A DNA stretch of 64,000 nt from Humulus lupulus (Eukaryota; Streptophyta; Magnoliopsida; Rosales; Cannabaceae). This document shows, in pieces, positions 32,365 to 44,710 of the stretch (positions within the stretch are counted from its first letter, which is position 1; each line of letters opens with the position of its first letter). Under the pieces are notes generated by a model. It saw only the letters and a list, made by a program, of their open reading frames with translations, was not told the origin of the DNA and did not search any database. A program made the position numbers and the translations under genes. The stretch lies in the NCBI RefSeq assembly GCF_963169125.1, contig NC_084793.1, positions 95,127,071 through 95,191,070 of the forward strand, given 5' to 3'.

Positions 32365-34989
32365 TGTAACGTCCTCCTAATCAAAGACCATTACATTGTG
32401 TAATTTAAATAGTGCTGAACTCGCTAAACAACTCATTTGGACTTAAACTGTGTAATTAAAACTAACCACAGGCTTAAGTACTAAAAATTTTGGTCAAAAG
32501 TCAATCATTTCATTAAAAGAGTTTGACTTTAATACATGGGATCCCAACATGGTTTAAAACGGTTCCAACCCAAACAATGTATACAGAAACCCGACCTAGG
32601 CGGCAAAATTAGGGTCCAACCTAGTTCCAACTAATGACCTCGACCGTGGTGGACAAGCATGCCGCATATGTACACTCTGCCCCTGAAGCTCTCCAACTCA
32701 TGACTGGTCCAGATTTTCCTTTCCTTTACTTGCACCATTTAGCACCCGTGAGTCGAGGCTCAACAAGAAAACATAATCATGCTTATAAGTAGGTCATTAT
32801 CAGATCACAGATTCATAATTAGCATGCATAGCAGTAATAAACCTACTCATGCATGCAATCAATTCCGATAAGTGACTATAGAGTCACACCAGAGCCTATT
32901 GCCCAATTTATCATATAATCAGCCTTAGAGTTGGCCAAACAGGTCTGATGCTTAACATTCCAGATGACCCTAGGGGCGTTCAAGCGTATATTTCACTTTC
33001 GGGTTGACTTAACCCTATCAGCCAACATTTAGCATGCTATTGCCGCCCTCGACTCCTAAGCTGAGCCTTTAAACCTTCGACTTGTAAGCCGAGTCCCTTA
33101 ACCTTCGACTGATAAGTAGAGTCTTTTAACTCTCGACTGATAAGTCGATTCTTTTAACTTTCAACTAATAACTCGAGTCCTTAACCTTCGACTGATAAGT
33201 CGAGTCTATAACCTTCGACTAATAAGTCGAGTCTTCTAACCTTTGACTAATAAGTTGAACCTTTAACCTTCGACTAATAAGTCAATTCTTTAACCTTGGA
33301 CTGATAAGTCGAGTCTTTAAAAACAAATATGTCCTTGACTATTAAGCCAAGCTCTTCATCAGATAACACATATGAATCCTTGGCTTATAAGTTGAGCTTC
33401 CCAATCATATGTACAGATAAGAAATTATTACATAACGCATGTAAGCACAATGCATTTTTCATGTTTAATAAAACATTCTCCGCATAGTAATAATCCTGTA
33501 CTATAACCGAGCCAAGCCCTAAACACAGATCAGGTGCAGTTTTCTTACCTTTGGTCCAAGCACGAGTTAGTTAACCACGACCTCTAAGCACGATCCTGTT
33601 TCGAGCTCTAGCAATACCCTAGTCATAGTCATAATAAACGATATCTATCAATATCGAGTAAATAAAGACTTCTGGATGGAGTCCTAATCTCCAAGACCTT
33701 GAATTCTACTAAACCGGGTAGTAGAATCCTTCCCGAGCCCTTAGGTTTGAGTTCCCACCACCCAAAACCCAACTTGGCCAAAATTTCCATTTTGAGCCAC
33801 GGTGCCCCTCACAGACGCCGCGACCCTCCTCAATTCAGAGAGCCCAGCCTCTCTTATTTTTTGGACACCGGCCATAGCGCAGCCTAGCAGGTGCCGCGGC
33901 GCGATGGTGGTTTAGAGAACTGCCCAGGCTTCTGGGTTCATGAGGGCCGCGACACCCCAAGAATAGGGCTGTGACGCGACCCTTAAAAACCAATTTTTCA
34001 AACATTTTTTTCCGAGCTAAATCCTCAAAATTCACTATAAAACACAATACCAAACCCCAACTGAGTTTCAGAACATCACCAGTATATCAAAGGCAGCAAA
34101 ACCCAATTCTCAAACGAATCAAAAACTCTCCAAAATCATAAAATTTAATCAAGCTTAAGAAACTTAAAGAAAACGAAAAATCTAAAACTTAAATCTCAAA
34201 TTACCTCTGATACAGTCATTTTCTAGCTAAATTTTCAGGCTATCAAGATTCTAGTCTTCCCTAGAATCGTTATGACTCTAACCTTGCTTGAATTCGAGCT
34301 CTAGAACTCGAGTTTCCTTTGAAAACACTAACCAGATTCAAGAGTGAACGGAAGAGAGAGAACGAGAGTGAGACTTATATTTTTCTAAGTTAATGAACTC
34401 AGTCGAGCCTATATATTTTAATGGTCCAAAATTATCAAATACCCCCACTCAACCTGCTTCTCTCTCAATACCCTATAAGGGAAAAAAAATTGACATTTTC
34501 ACTCTCTAATCCCACTTTATCCTCAAATTTCCCCAAATAATTCCGCTAAACCCAGAATATTGATATTTCTCCCATAATACGACTCGCTCTACAATGAGTC
34601 CCAGTGACTCACCAGATCACCCAAAATATCCCTTGGCTCGCCCCAAGCCAGGTATTTCTTCCCATTGTGACTAACACACTATGTGGTTTCAATCAATATA
34701 CACACATGATATACAAATATGCCATCAACGGGCCAAATTACGAAAATTCCCTTCTAATCAGAAACGGGCCCACATGCATGCTTAATACACCTAAACATGC
34801 CAATATAGTCATATTATAATATAACTCACATAATTCATATAATCATGGACAATCAACTATATAGTAATATAACACAAGAAATTCACATAATCGCATCAAT
34901 ATCAAATTAATTCACATAAATATTCCAATATGGCCTCCCGGACCACTAATCAAGGCACTAAGCCTTATTAGGAATTTTGGGACGTTACA
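32365..34989 (-). mobile_element. solo LTR (Tekay-type subfamily B) with palindromic minisatellite
   Basis: The 2625-bp copy begins TGTAACGTCCTCC and ends GGGACGTTACA. It is flanked by AGCGA (32360-32364) and AGTGA (34990-34994), a duplication with one transition. The empty site can be recognised at about 40235-40320. Landmarks: GGGATCCC 32538-32545, minisatellite 33047-33320, CCGCGG 33894-33899, a GAGAGAGA tract near 34352. In sense orientation it is read leftward. Confidence 0.92.
33047..33320. repeat. 28-bp minisatellite with self-complementary core
   Basis: About ten units of 27-29 bp follow the pattern CTTCGACTAATAAGTCGAG plus a short TCTTTAAC linker. Units start near 33075, 33103, 33131, 33160, 33186, 33213, 33241, 33268 and 33295. 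The core CGACT-NATA-AGTCG pairs with itself, so each unit can form a small hairpin. Related cores occur about five times in 58820-59210 and once in the LTR of element G near 60715. Confidence 0.9.
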
Positions 34990-35296
34990 AGTGATCTAGA
35001 TCTCGATCACATGTATTACAAAATACTTAGTGAATCGTACTTGCAACCATTTATTAATGATACCACACTTCAATATGTTGCTGATTATTTTATTCATTAT
35101 ATATGATTTTAATTCTCTCGTAGTCATACTAGATCAAATTATCATCAATGAATATGAAATATTATGAATTATAATAATTTTTTGGTAATAATTCAAACAT
35201 TCAATTATAAGAAAAATGTGCTTTAATTTAATTCCAAATAAAATGTCTTTACACATGTTGTTAGGGCATCAACCCTAACAGAAACACCAAAAGGCT

Positions 35297-37970
35297 CATA
35301 CACGAGGAGTATCACTATCCAAATTCTCTATATCATAGCTCACCATTAATGCTTGAGGCTTTTTTCAAAGAGGAAAGAGAATTAGGATTGAACAAGCTTT
35401 TGACGTTTACAAGACAAGCACTTTCTTGATGAGTTTCTTGGAGAAAACTAATCATCTTAAAGAGCTAGAGAGAGAGAGAGAGTTGAGAAGTGTGATCAAG
35501 ACTTCAAGATCCCTTAAATAGTGTAGGCATCATTATTAAGTCTAACAATAGGATAAGAGCTTTTAAACATATTATTTGGAGTGAAAATCACAATATGTGC
35601 CAAGAAATGTGTCACCTTATAGAAAGTAATGTGTCACCAGTTGCGATTCCAAAATGCCTAAAAATGGCGCATGACTTCTCACCTCCACGACTGGTCAACT
35701 TTTCCAAAAGTTACCTAAGACACCTCCAAATGTTCCAAAAATTTTAGAGCATGCGTAGATACCTCATTGTACAACATTATGCCCCAAAATATAATTTTTA
35801 CATCGCCAATATGTGAAATCGTTAAGGATTTTATACCACTTGTCTAATACAACATGGGCTTTGTATTTTAACCAATCTTAACACTTCTCGTTCCACCATT
35901 GTAGAAACCTCAAGCATCATCCTAGGGCTTTTAATAGAGAATTTGGATAGTGATTCTCATCACGTGCAAGCTTTGGTGATTAATGTTACGAATTATGGTT
36001 CTTACTCTTTTGTTTTTCATTTAATGGCTTATTTGACTTTATGATTTTATGTGATTAAAATTTATTGTGTTCGTCATAAGGATTTTATATCTATTGTTGA
36101 TTGTGCCCTATATCCCCAACACTATTCACAAGTTGTTAGTCCCTGTACGTCCTGGTCCATTAGTTTTTCAAGTAGGCTCCCAGTTCTTGCCGCCACTATT
36201 CCTACTCCTTCTAATTCGTCACACACTCATGAAGGTGAGAGGCATATAGTTCCACCTCTTAATCTAGAGAAGCGGCATGTCATATATTTTCCTAAAAGTA
36301 AGAAAGATTGTCCTAACTATCAAGGTGTACAACCAGTGGCCATTGAAGGTCTTTTGGCAAATACTGGGAATATCTCACGAGCCAGATAACCTTCGCCATA
36401 CCAAGAAGATGCAAGTACAAATCTTGCTACACCAAGAGTTGATCATCTTTTGTCTCAGCTTCTCGAACGATTTAGCCTTCCCCCTGGTTGTTCTGATGAG
36501 AGTGCTAGTGATGACATGTGGAAACGCCTAAAGGCAAAGTCTTCTTCCAATTCAAAGTTATTTTTATCTACTTTTGAGAAATTGACTGAGGTATTTACTT
36601 GCATTTTTGTATTGTGTTTCGTTTGTTTTATCACTTATTATTTCATGATCATATATTCTTTCCCCGTTTTTTAGACTCTTGTGGCATTATGCTTATCTCA
36701 AAGAAATTTATCCCTAGTTCTTGATAGTGATAAGAGGCTTTCCTCTGTTCTGAAGATCTTTGTGAAACCAACCAAAAAAATAGGGGACTTTTATGCTTCA
36801 AAGAAGAAATAAAAGGAGAAGATTATTAAACTAAAAATAGGGATACTCGAGAAAAGCTTGAAATTTAAGAGGGTGGAGAAGTTGTTGTCTAAGAAAGAGC
36901 ATGCTGGGACCAAGATTGAGCTTGCTACAAGAAAGAAAAAACTCTATAAGGTGAAGACAAGACTTGTTGAGAAAAAGTGACTTCAACATCTGAGCGTAAA
37001 CAAATTATTGAGGAATTTAAGAATAACTTTAGTATAAGGGGTTGTTGAGAGTAGCTCACACCATCACAACAGGTTGTAGGCAGCCTGCACATGCGGAACA
37101 ACATCTTTGAACGAGTTCCTCTCTTCACAGAAGCTCCAATTGGTGCTTTTATCCACATTCACCAATGATGGTTTCTTCTCCATCTCAAAGATCATCCTCA
37201 CTCATGAAAAACCCAGAAAAAACAACCTTAAAAGCACCCAAAAAAAAAAAGCAAACTTTCCCAAAAAAAAAATACTAAAATAAGTTGTAAAATTATGCTA
37301 AAGCCCTATGTTGAGATTGGTTGAATATAATTGTTATGTAGTCTTACACAATGTGGTGTAAAACACTTAATGATTTTACTTGAGTTGAAGTGAAATTATG
37401 AATTTTTGTTGTAGGCATCTATAATTGACATTTTTCTTCTAAAGTGATACAGTGATGTATATAAGCATGTCCAAAAAGTTTGGGAACATTTGGAGGTGTG
37501 TTAGGTCACTTTTGGAGAAGTTGACCAAGCATAAGGGCAATGAGGTGATGCACCACAAGCCATTTTTGGCCTATGTTAAAAACTGAGTAGCAATGCATCA
37601 CCTCTAAGTGGTGACACATCGCCTATGGGTGGCAATGCATGCAATATCTTGACTATTCCATACAGTTGCATATTTTTGCTTCAAATGATGTGCTTAAAAG
37701 CTATAGTCCTATTGGTTAGACTTAATGACAGTGCCTAAACTATAAACTTGGTCATTTAGAGTTGTGAAGCCTTGATCATACTTTTCAACTCTCTTTCTAG
37801 CTCCCTAAGAACTTTCATTTTCTCCAAGAAACTTACCAATAATTGCTTGACTTGTGTGAGTTTCAAAATCTTGTTTAATCCCACTTCTCATTCCATCTTG
37901 GTGAAGCTTCAAACAACTTTGGGAAGGCTTGGAATAGAGATTTTGGACAACGATACTCCTCATGTCTAAG
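35297..37970. mobile_element. element with long inverted repeats (possible Pack-MULE-like)
   Basis: The left arm (about 35297-35850) and right arm (about 37440-37970) are inverted relative to each other. Matching blocks in order include GAGGAGTATC, GTTTCTTGGAGAAAA, a GAGCTAGA block, TTAAGTCTAACAATAGGA with AGCTTTTAA, and TGGTCAACTTTCCAAAAGT with ACACCTCCAAATGTTCC. Identity is perhaps 70-75% by eye. A third, inverted copy of the terminus lies at 35925-35980. Between the arms is an intron-containing coding fragment. Long arms suggest a Mutator-like or fold-back DNA element. No clear target duplication or transposase is seen. Confidence 0.55.
36051..36980 (+). pseudogene. intron-containing coiled-coil gene fragment inside inverted repeats
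   Basis: Open plus-strand segments (36051-36389, then a frame running 36450-36590) precede a GT...AG intron at 36591-36674 (84 bp). The following exon continues TLVALCLSQRNLSLVLDSD and is rich in Lys/Glu heptads (KIGILEKSLKFKRVEKLLS) to a TGA near 36980, with one TAA after YASKKK. The low-complexity N-terminal part and the coiled-coil C-terminus recall the antisense genes of the Tat-like elements, but I recognise no domain. It may have been captured from such a gene. Confidence 0.4.
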
Positions 37971-38640
37971 CATTGGGTTATTCATAACGATTTATCTGAC
38001 ATAAGATGTTTTGATCTCGTTTTTGAGTTTCCCATTTTTATGTAATTTTATTTACAGTTCTACTATGTTTTCTGAGGAGATTCCATTTATCTAGGTGGTG
38101 TAATTTTACTCTCCATTTTATGTCATTTTTTAGATTGTGATTTATTCTTTGAATTTTCATGGTTTATCTTCATACTATGCATATTGTTCTTGATTAGTCT
38201 CTAGGGTTTGTATCATAGAGTTAATTCTATTTAATCATTATTGGTTTAAATTTTGTGAGCCTAGAATCCATAATCTCATTTTCAACAACATTCAAGCTAT
38301 TCAAGAATCAATCATTTAACAAGATCCAAACTAGTAAATGATGAAAAACATGAAGAAAATTAAGAACTAACATTCCAAGGATTTCATTTAAAGCTTCAAA
38401 GTCGCCAATCCAACTAAGGAGAATGAAATATTGGGTCCACCACCTACATGTTGACAAATATTCAAAGAGGATATTAGAGAAGAGAATTAAAGGAGAGAAT
38501 AAAACAATAAGAGTAAAAAAATTCTCTCACCTTCTTCTAGTAAAAAAAAAATTGGGTCTCTTAGAGTTATTGGTAACTGGTTTACCATATGCAGAATGGA
38601 AAGTACGGGGTATTGGGACCAGAGATTTCAAAAAAAAATT
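37971..38640. other. AT-rich non-coding DNA
   Basis: No domain, repeat boundary or convincing gene is visible. A short lysine-rich ORF at 38423-38650 lacks any family signature. Confidence 0.4.
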
Positions 38641-40580
38641 ATTTAAATAAACTTTAAGTTATCAGATCCATTAACATGCAAAACATTAATCATAGAGAAA
38701 TAAAAAGATGAGGATATATCAATTGAAGAACTATCAAGAATCCTCGCTATCTTTTTGTATCTCCAATGAACATCCAATCCAAAGTAATATTTGAAAGATA
38801 CTTAGACCAAGATCTTCCAAGATGTATCTCTACACCTCAAGACGTGTGTGGGCATGTTGAGCAATGGTAGAAAAATATTTGATTCTCAATACATGAGATC
38901 TTGGAATATTAGGTCTAAGATAGATTTCAGGAATAGGAAAATATTGCGATATATTTTCCTTCTCTTTTTAGTATTATGAAAATATTACGTATCACTTGTA
39001 AATCTATATTTCTGATAGATTTATAAAAAAATTACTTCAATTCAAAATTTAAAATTCAAACTATAAATATATTATTAAATAAAAAAAAAACAAGTTCCAA
39101 TCTTGATATTATTATTGTTGTACACGCCAACTACAGTCCCTGGACTGTGGTTGGAGTGTAGCATCCCTATTTTTAAGGATGTGTTACAACCAATTTTCTT
39201 TTAAATAAATTTAATAATTTATTTATTCAAAAATATATAAACCTGATAACTTATCTTTTTAGATTAATTAAAGAATAAATATTATTCCAAATTCAAAACT
39301 AATTTGAATTATCATAAATATATTTTCACAATATTTAAATAATAAAACTAATTAATTATTTTAGATTATTTAAATGTTATTTTTCGAAAATGACATTTTA
39401 TTTAAAAATGCCAATTTCAAAAATTGCCACATTAATTAAATAATTTTTCTCAATTTCATATTTGACACGGAAGAACAAATTTCTTCATTTTCTTGCCACA
39501 TATGTCATTTTCTTGATTTTTCTCAATTTAAACTCTTACCTTGAATAGTATCGATAGAACCATCTTGGAGACTTATGAACCTATAATTTCAAGCTCCAAT
39601 CAATTGAGATTATTAATTAAAACTATTTAATATAACAACCTTAAATTATTAATCTCAATATTATTCCACTAAAAATATGAGACTACACTCTTGTAATTAT
39701 ATAAATTTAGTTATTGAGTATTTTTAAATATATAAAAAGTGTTAATCGATTTAATCACGACACACAATTCAATTTTCTATTAATGGTTCATGATTAAAGA
39801 AGGAATTAATCACTATTTAACCTCTTTAATTATTTCTTGTTTCCTTAAGTACCATTAACTTTACTAGTGAAGGTTAATTCATAAACTGATTTATGAATTT
39901 GAGATCAATAACCTTTCATTTCCAAAAGCCAACCCTTAAGAAAACCATTATTCAATTCCTCTCCAAAAAGGTATAGATTCCATATCTATATATAATGTCC
40001 CCAGCCATCTACATCAATGAGTTCCGAAAACAAAAGTTTTCAGCCTGATCATTCTGACAAAACATAATGAGTGAATCAAGGAACTCATATGACATATACA
40101 GATGTTCATAATAACTTCATGATTAAGATCAATTTTTATATGATCATCTTATTGATATGTTAAATTAATACGTATAATGTAAACGATATTATTAAGTATT
40201 AATTAGATATCAGGTTCGTTCATGTATTACCACATTATACAAAGTACCTCCACTAAGATGTCCTACCACATCAGTAATCTGGATCTAGATTACATGTATT
40301 CATAATACTAGTGAATCGTACTTACAGTATTTTATCCAAAGATTCCATATAACTTTGTTTTACTGCGAACTATTTAAATTTGTTCCCTATAATCTTAATC
40401 ATCTCGTACCAGTAAAAGATTTTAGTCACAATAACGAATTTGGGAATTTTCTGATATTCATATAATATTATTCTAATAATAATAATAATAAACAAACAAT
40501 ATATGCCAAAATTCATTTCAATTATTTATTTCATTAAATATTTTTCAAAATATATGCTTTAAAGGGCACTAATCCTAATA
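38640..40580 (-). repeat. copia-type LTR, antisense
   Basis: On the minus strand it starts at 40580 with TATTAGGATTAGTGCCCTT, close to the TGTTAGG-type head of copia LTRs. It continues through an extremely AT-rich body. Its far end (38640-38830) resembles the LTR tail at 31870-31970. Segment 40235-40320 is the uninterrupted version of the site hit by the solo LTR at 32365. Ends are approximate. Confidence 0.45.
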
Positions 40581-41590
40581 AGAGCATCTCCTAATAAATG
40601 CCAAATTGGTGATGCATTGCTAAAATATAGCCCACTTTACAAAAAAGTTGCTCCAATAGTGTGCCAAAAGATATGCCGAATTTGACACACAATATAGCAT
40701 GATGCATATTTTGCATCACTGTAAATTGTACATGTTGACCAGCTTTTTGGTCAACAACACTGAGTCATTATGAACGACAATAAATAATTCAAAGAGCTAA
40801 AATCAAGTAAATCGACACAAGGAATTTATAGTGGTTCAGCCACAGGAGTTGGTAATGACCTACATCCACTTGCACTTTTATTAATCTAGAAATTCTCAGA
40901 CTCAAGATCAAGAAGAACAAGGTTCAACTGAGTTTCCTAAGCTTGAGAGAAATTACAATCTATAGGGATTTTTTATGTAAATTGCACTTCCCTTAATAAT
41001 GATTGTGAGTGGTCTCTTAATGGGCTATGGGCCCTACAATATCATCTAGGCCTACACGTGTGGTGTGGGATTGTTACAATTGATTACATATTCAAAATAA
41101 TAGAAAAATACATTCAAATATCTATTACATTAATATCTTGTGATATTCAGTGAAATCTCACGAAATCTGTGTTATTCTATTTGAATGACTTGTTCTTCGA
41201 TCAACTTCCTTCCCTTCGAGCAACAAGCTTCGTGGTCCTTTAATCTTCTTCAAAGCAGACTACTGGCTTCATGATGATGAAGCCTACTTGAGCAGCTGAC
41301 TAATCTCGACCAACACTTGGAACTTATAATGTTGTTTAATGCCACGTGTCCTCTTCAAAGTTTATCTTGGGGCAACCATCACTAGATAAACTTGCATGCT
41401 TTGACCTGGCTGGTGTCCTTTCAAAATATGTTGTGCCACTTTTGCACACAATAATGATACATTCTTGATAAAGCAATCGACGCTTGTGTGTTCTCGAGGC
41501 AATCTAACACCACTTTTTATGCTGCAATGATGGTACTTTCTAGTAAAAAGAGCAACAGTTTATTTTCCTATGCAGCTAATGTCACTTCAT
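40581..41590. other. non-coding DNA with MITE-like head
   Basis: 40582-40740 opens GAGCATCTCCTAATAAATGCC and repeats AATGGTGTGCCAAA-like phrases, reminiscent of plant MITEs that begin GAGCATCTCCAA. I cannot find a partner terminus. 40790-41590 contains ACACAAGGAATTTATAGTGG followed by GTTCAGCC, a phrase often found near plant LTR ends. No gene is seen. Confidence 0.3.
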
Positions 41591-41893
41591 CCCAAAAAAT
41601 TCATGATGAATTTCCTTTGATGATGTCAACTACTCGCGTACGATCCATGAGGCTATGAATAGCCTTACTTCTTCCTCTTCATTCTTTACCTTCTCCAAAA
41701 TGTTGATTGTGAGTTTTGGAAAAAAATGGTGGGAAATTTCCCTCCAACAGGTAAGTAAAAAGTTTTTAAAAAAACTCTTAAACTGCCTCTTGGATCCATC
41801 CTAGACCTTACTCGAATATACCATTGTGTTTATTCAAGCAACACACTGCTTTAGGCACACATATGTTGATCGAATAACTCACTTCCCCTCTAC

Positions 41894-42187
41894 TTGTCAC
41901 CAAATGTATGCATGCATTCACTGGGAGCTAATTATTTAGTAGACCCAGATTTACTCCAAACGATGGTCGATGAAGTAGAACGAAATCGACAATACATCAA
42001 TCTCAATCGCGATACTCCTGAAACTCCTTCTCAATCTGAGGAACAATCCCATCAGTATGATTTTCAACTTGTCCCCGACCAGAAGTATTGCCGCAAGGTT
42101 AATGAATTTCACCAAGGATTAAGGAAATTCATTCCAAGAGATTGGACTTATGTAGTTGTTGATGGCGATAACTCGTCAATGATATAA
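41894..42187 (+). CDS. unrecognised short ORF
   Basis: A 97-codon frame, with methionines at codons 1 (TTG) and 7 (ATG near 41912), encodes an acidic hydrophilic peptide (VDPDLLQTMVDEVERNRQYI, then a Gln/Ser/Glu stretch, then KFIPRDWTYVVVDGD). It ends at TAA 42185-42187. A donor-like CAGGTAAG at 41749-41756 upstream suggests it could be a later exon of a split gene. It is followed by the LTR-like region of element H. It is probably a transposon-derived fragment; function unknown. Confidence 0.3.
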   Translation: MSPNVCMHSLGANYLVDPDLLQTMVDEVERNRQYINLNRDTPETPSQSEEQSHQYDFQLVPDQKYCRKVNEFHQGLRKFIPRDWTYVVVDGDNSSMI

Positions 42188-42299
42188 GGTTGGAAAACTC
42201 AAAGATATGTCTAAGAAAATTATGAACTTAGAAGGAAATTAGAGAAATCTTGAAGAAGAAAAGCTTTGAATAAGAATGGAGCAAAGATGATCATACATG

Positions 42300-43184
42300 G
42301 TCATGGGTATGCAGATCATGCCACCACTTCTCGTACTAATTCGTACCACCACTACTTGTCGAATACAGATGTCAGGGCCATGCCTCTGACCTGTTCAGTT
42401 CAGTTCATTCTGTACCTGTACATATGCCACGTACATGATGGTTGTCCTTGTTCCTCCAAGATATGCCTTGGCTCCAAGCTTCTATGTTTTCTACTATGTG
42501 TTGGAAAGCTTGCAGGTTTTGCCCCAAGGAAGAGTGGGTTTCTTTAAAGCCAAATTTTGATGTAGGAAATGGGCCCTTGTATACTTATGATGTTCCCGAC
42601 TTCATGTCTTGTAGGAGACGGACTTGGTTGAGTCACATATGGGACATGTGCTTTGCTAGTGACACATACCTTAGAGAGTAAGGTAGGGCCTCATCAGTGA
42701 AGCAGGTGTTCCAAAAAGAAAAGGGGGTTTAGGAGACAGCAACCTTGCATGGTGGTCTCCGGGGCCGAGTCGTGAGGGGTCTCTAATGGTCTCATCTACA
42801 AGGGTGAGTTACGAAGGCGTCACGCATGGTCCCACGAAGCTTCGTGATAGGATGCGGGGAATGGAAAGACGTCCATCTCAAAGTTCCACAAATGCAAGAT
42901 GCGATGGTGTCTCGCATGGTAGCGCGAGGATCCGCGGCATGATGCGAGGAATGGCGAGACGGGCGTCTCGCAGGGCCACTTAGGCAACAGGCAAAAGGGC
43001 TTGCAGGGTCTTGCAAGGCATCTTACAAGGCCACCTAGGGGAGACGCGAGGGAGTCTCGCATAGGGATGACCTCGCATAGCGAGGCCCTTAAGTCTCGCG
43101 TGGCCTTTGCATAGGGACGACCTCGCATGGCGAGGTCCTTAAGTCCCTTAGCGATGCTTAGGCACTTGGCCTTTGCAAGGGGTG
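42300..43184 (-). repeat. Tat-like LTR of element H, left part
   Basis: CGTACCACCACTACTTGT near 42342 corresponds to TGTACTACCACTACTTGT near 25092 in the LTR of element D. Both are followed by a GC-rich array of GCGAG-type units (here 42780-43150, for example CCTCGCATAGCGAGGCCC twice about 53 bp apart). The order matches D, so the LTR is read leftward. It is interrupted at 43185 by the Athila element and resumes at 56294. The left edge is not defined. Confidence 0.5.
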
Positions 43185-44697
43185 TGTTGTGAAAATTGAT
43201 TTGATTAAAATGTGCAAGTGTACACAGTCACAAAACAAGTAATAAAGTAGTGAGTATTCAAGCTCGTCTCCACAGGGATTGCAAATTAAAACTAAATGCA
43301 TAAATTAATTACTAAACAATTACACTAGTGAACAAATTGAATTTCTTTGATTTTCCAAATTAACCCAATAAAAAGAAAGTAAAATTACTTAAAGTAAACT
43401 GGACAAGAACCTTGAGAGAAATATATGAATTTTAAAATGGACTTGAATCATTGAATCCCCCTATATTATTTTTCCTGAACACATTGCGAACGTATTGCTG
43501 CAGCAATTTTCTAGCAAAACTCCCAGGATAACAAAAAGTTCATTTAACACGCATAAAACTTTCCCAAATCTTATGACCTTAATTCTTGTACCTAATTAAA
43601 CATATTCATATGCAAAATCAGATTTAAGAACGCAATCACAATTCAATTCTCATATGTTACACAAGGTAATTAACATATCCCTATATTAATTACTAACATA
43701 ACCTAACCTAGATTATGACTTGTGTCATTCAAGTTTTTTCTATTACATTCAACCTTTCCAGCATTAAATATAATTAAAATAACTTGCCATTGCTGGCCAA
43801 ACAACAACAAGAAATTAATTTAAGCACACTTGAATGATCAAGGGAGATTTTACTAAAATAAAGTGCAAGAAATGGATAGATTATAACATAGGGTTCATCA
43901 ACAATTCAAGCCACCAAGAAATTAGTTCATGGCTGATTTCATAAACATTAATTCACAATCAAAACAGCCCATAATATTCAGTTTAGAATCCAACTCAGAT
44001 ACTAATACAATAGAGTTTAGAAAGAAGAGAAAAACAAATCCAAAATGATGCTTGAGCTTCTTTGGTTGGCCTCCTTCTTCCTTGAATCTCTTTCTATATC
44101 TTCCTGGCGTTTTTTTTCTCTGTTTTCTCTCTGGTTTTTTGCAGTAAACTTGTGGCTCAAGTCTCTCTCAAAAATGGAGGCTGCTCCTTCCTTAATTAGC
44201 TAGGGTACAACCCTCCTATTTTCCTTCTCTTTATTTCCCAATTTTACCCCTCCTTTTTTTTTCTCTCTGACGTGACCCACTCCCTTAAAAACTGCTGATA
44301 TAATATATGTGCCCACTTTGTGCCACGTCAGCCTCCTTTTACAGCTGGATAAGTGATGCCACATGCACTCCTCTTTGAGTTGATATTTCCTCCTATTTTT
44401 TTCTGAAAATGCTGCAGCAAAACGCTCCTGTCTTCAGCAAACCCTATATTTCATCTCAAGCAACACATAATAAAAATCTATTTTCTTTTCTTGATTTCTT
44501 TATAGAGTACCATGCAATAACTCTCTAAATGCGATTAAATGCTCAAACACTTCACAAAGACTAAAGGACATGATAAAACTATGAAAAGAGAATAATGAAA
44601 TGAAATGAAACCATTACAAAAGTATCACTCAACTTATTCTTTTTGTTTATAATAAGCTTAAAAGTATGACAATTAACTCTTTATTCAAGAGTTATCA
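43185..44697 (-). repeat. 3' LTR of the Athila-like element
   Basis: 1513 bp from TGTTGTGAAAATTG to AGAGTTATCA on the plus strand. Compared with the other LTR it has an additional 30-bp segment near 44517-44550 and an extra AAATG unit near 44600. Confidence 0.96.
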
Positions 44698-44710
44698 CAC
44701 CCCCAAACTT
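44698..44710 (-). promoter_or_regulatory. polypurine tract of the Athila-like element
   Basis: The minus strand reads AAGTTTGGGGGTG directly before the 3' LTR start at 44697. A similar CCCCCAAACTT appears at 45356-45362 and 45536-45545, so the tract motif is repeated upstream in the spacer. Confidence 0.8.

Larger units (their letters stand above)
32271..35280 (-). repeat. copia-type LTR fragment, split by a solo LTR
   Basis: On the minus strand the sequence starts TGTTAGGGTTGATGCCCTAACA at 35280, the usual head of copia LTRs; the first bases are TGTTAGGG. The flanks of the solo LTR (32330-32364 and 34990-35060) together match the uninterrupted stretch at 40235-40320, so the insertion lies inside this repeat. 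It is truncated on the left. Confidence 0.6.

Noticed and set aside
33047..33320. CRISPR-like array of short repeats
   Set aside because: Units are contiguous with only short degenerate linkers, lie in an LTR of a plant retrotransposon and lack spacers.
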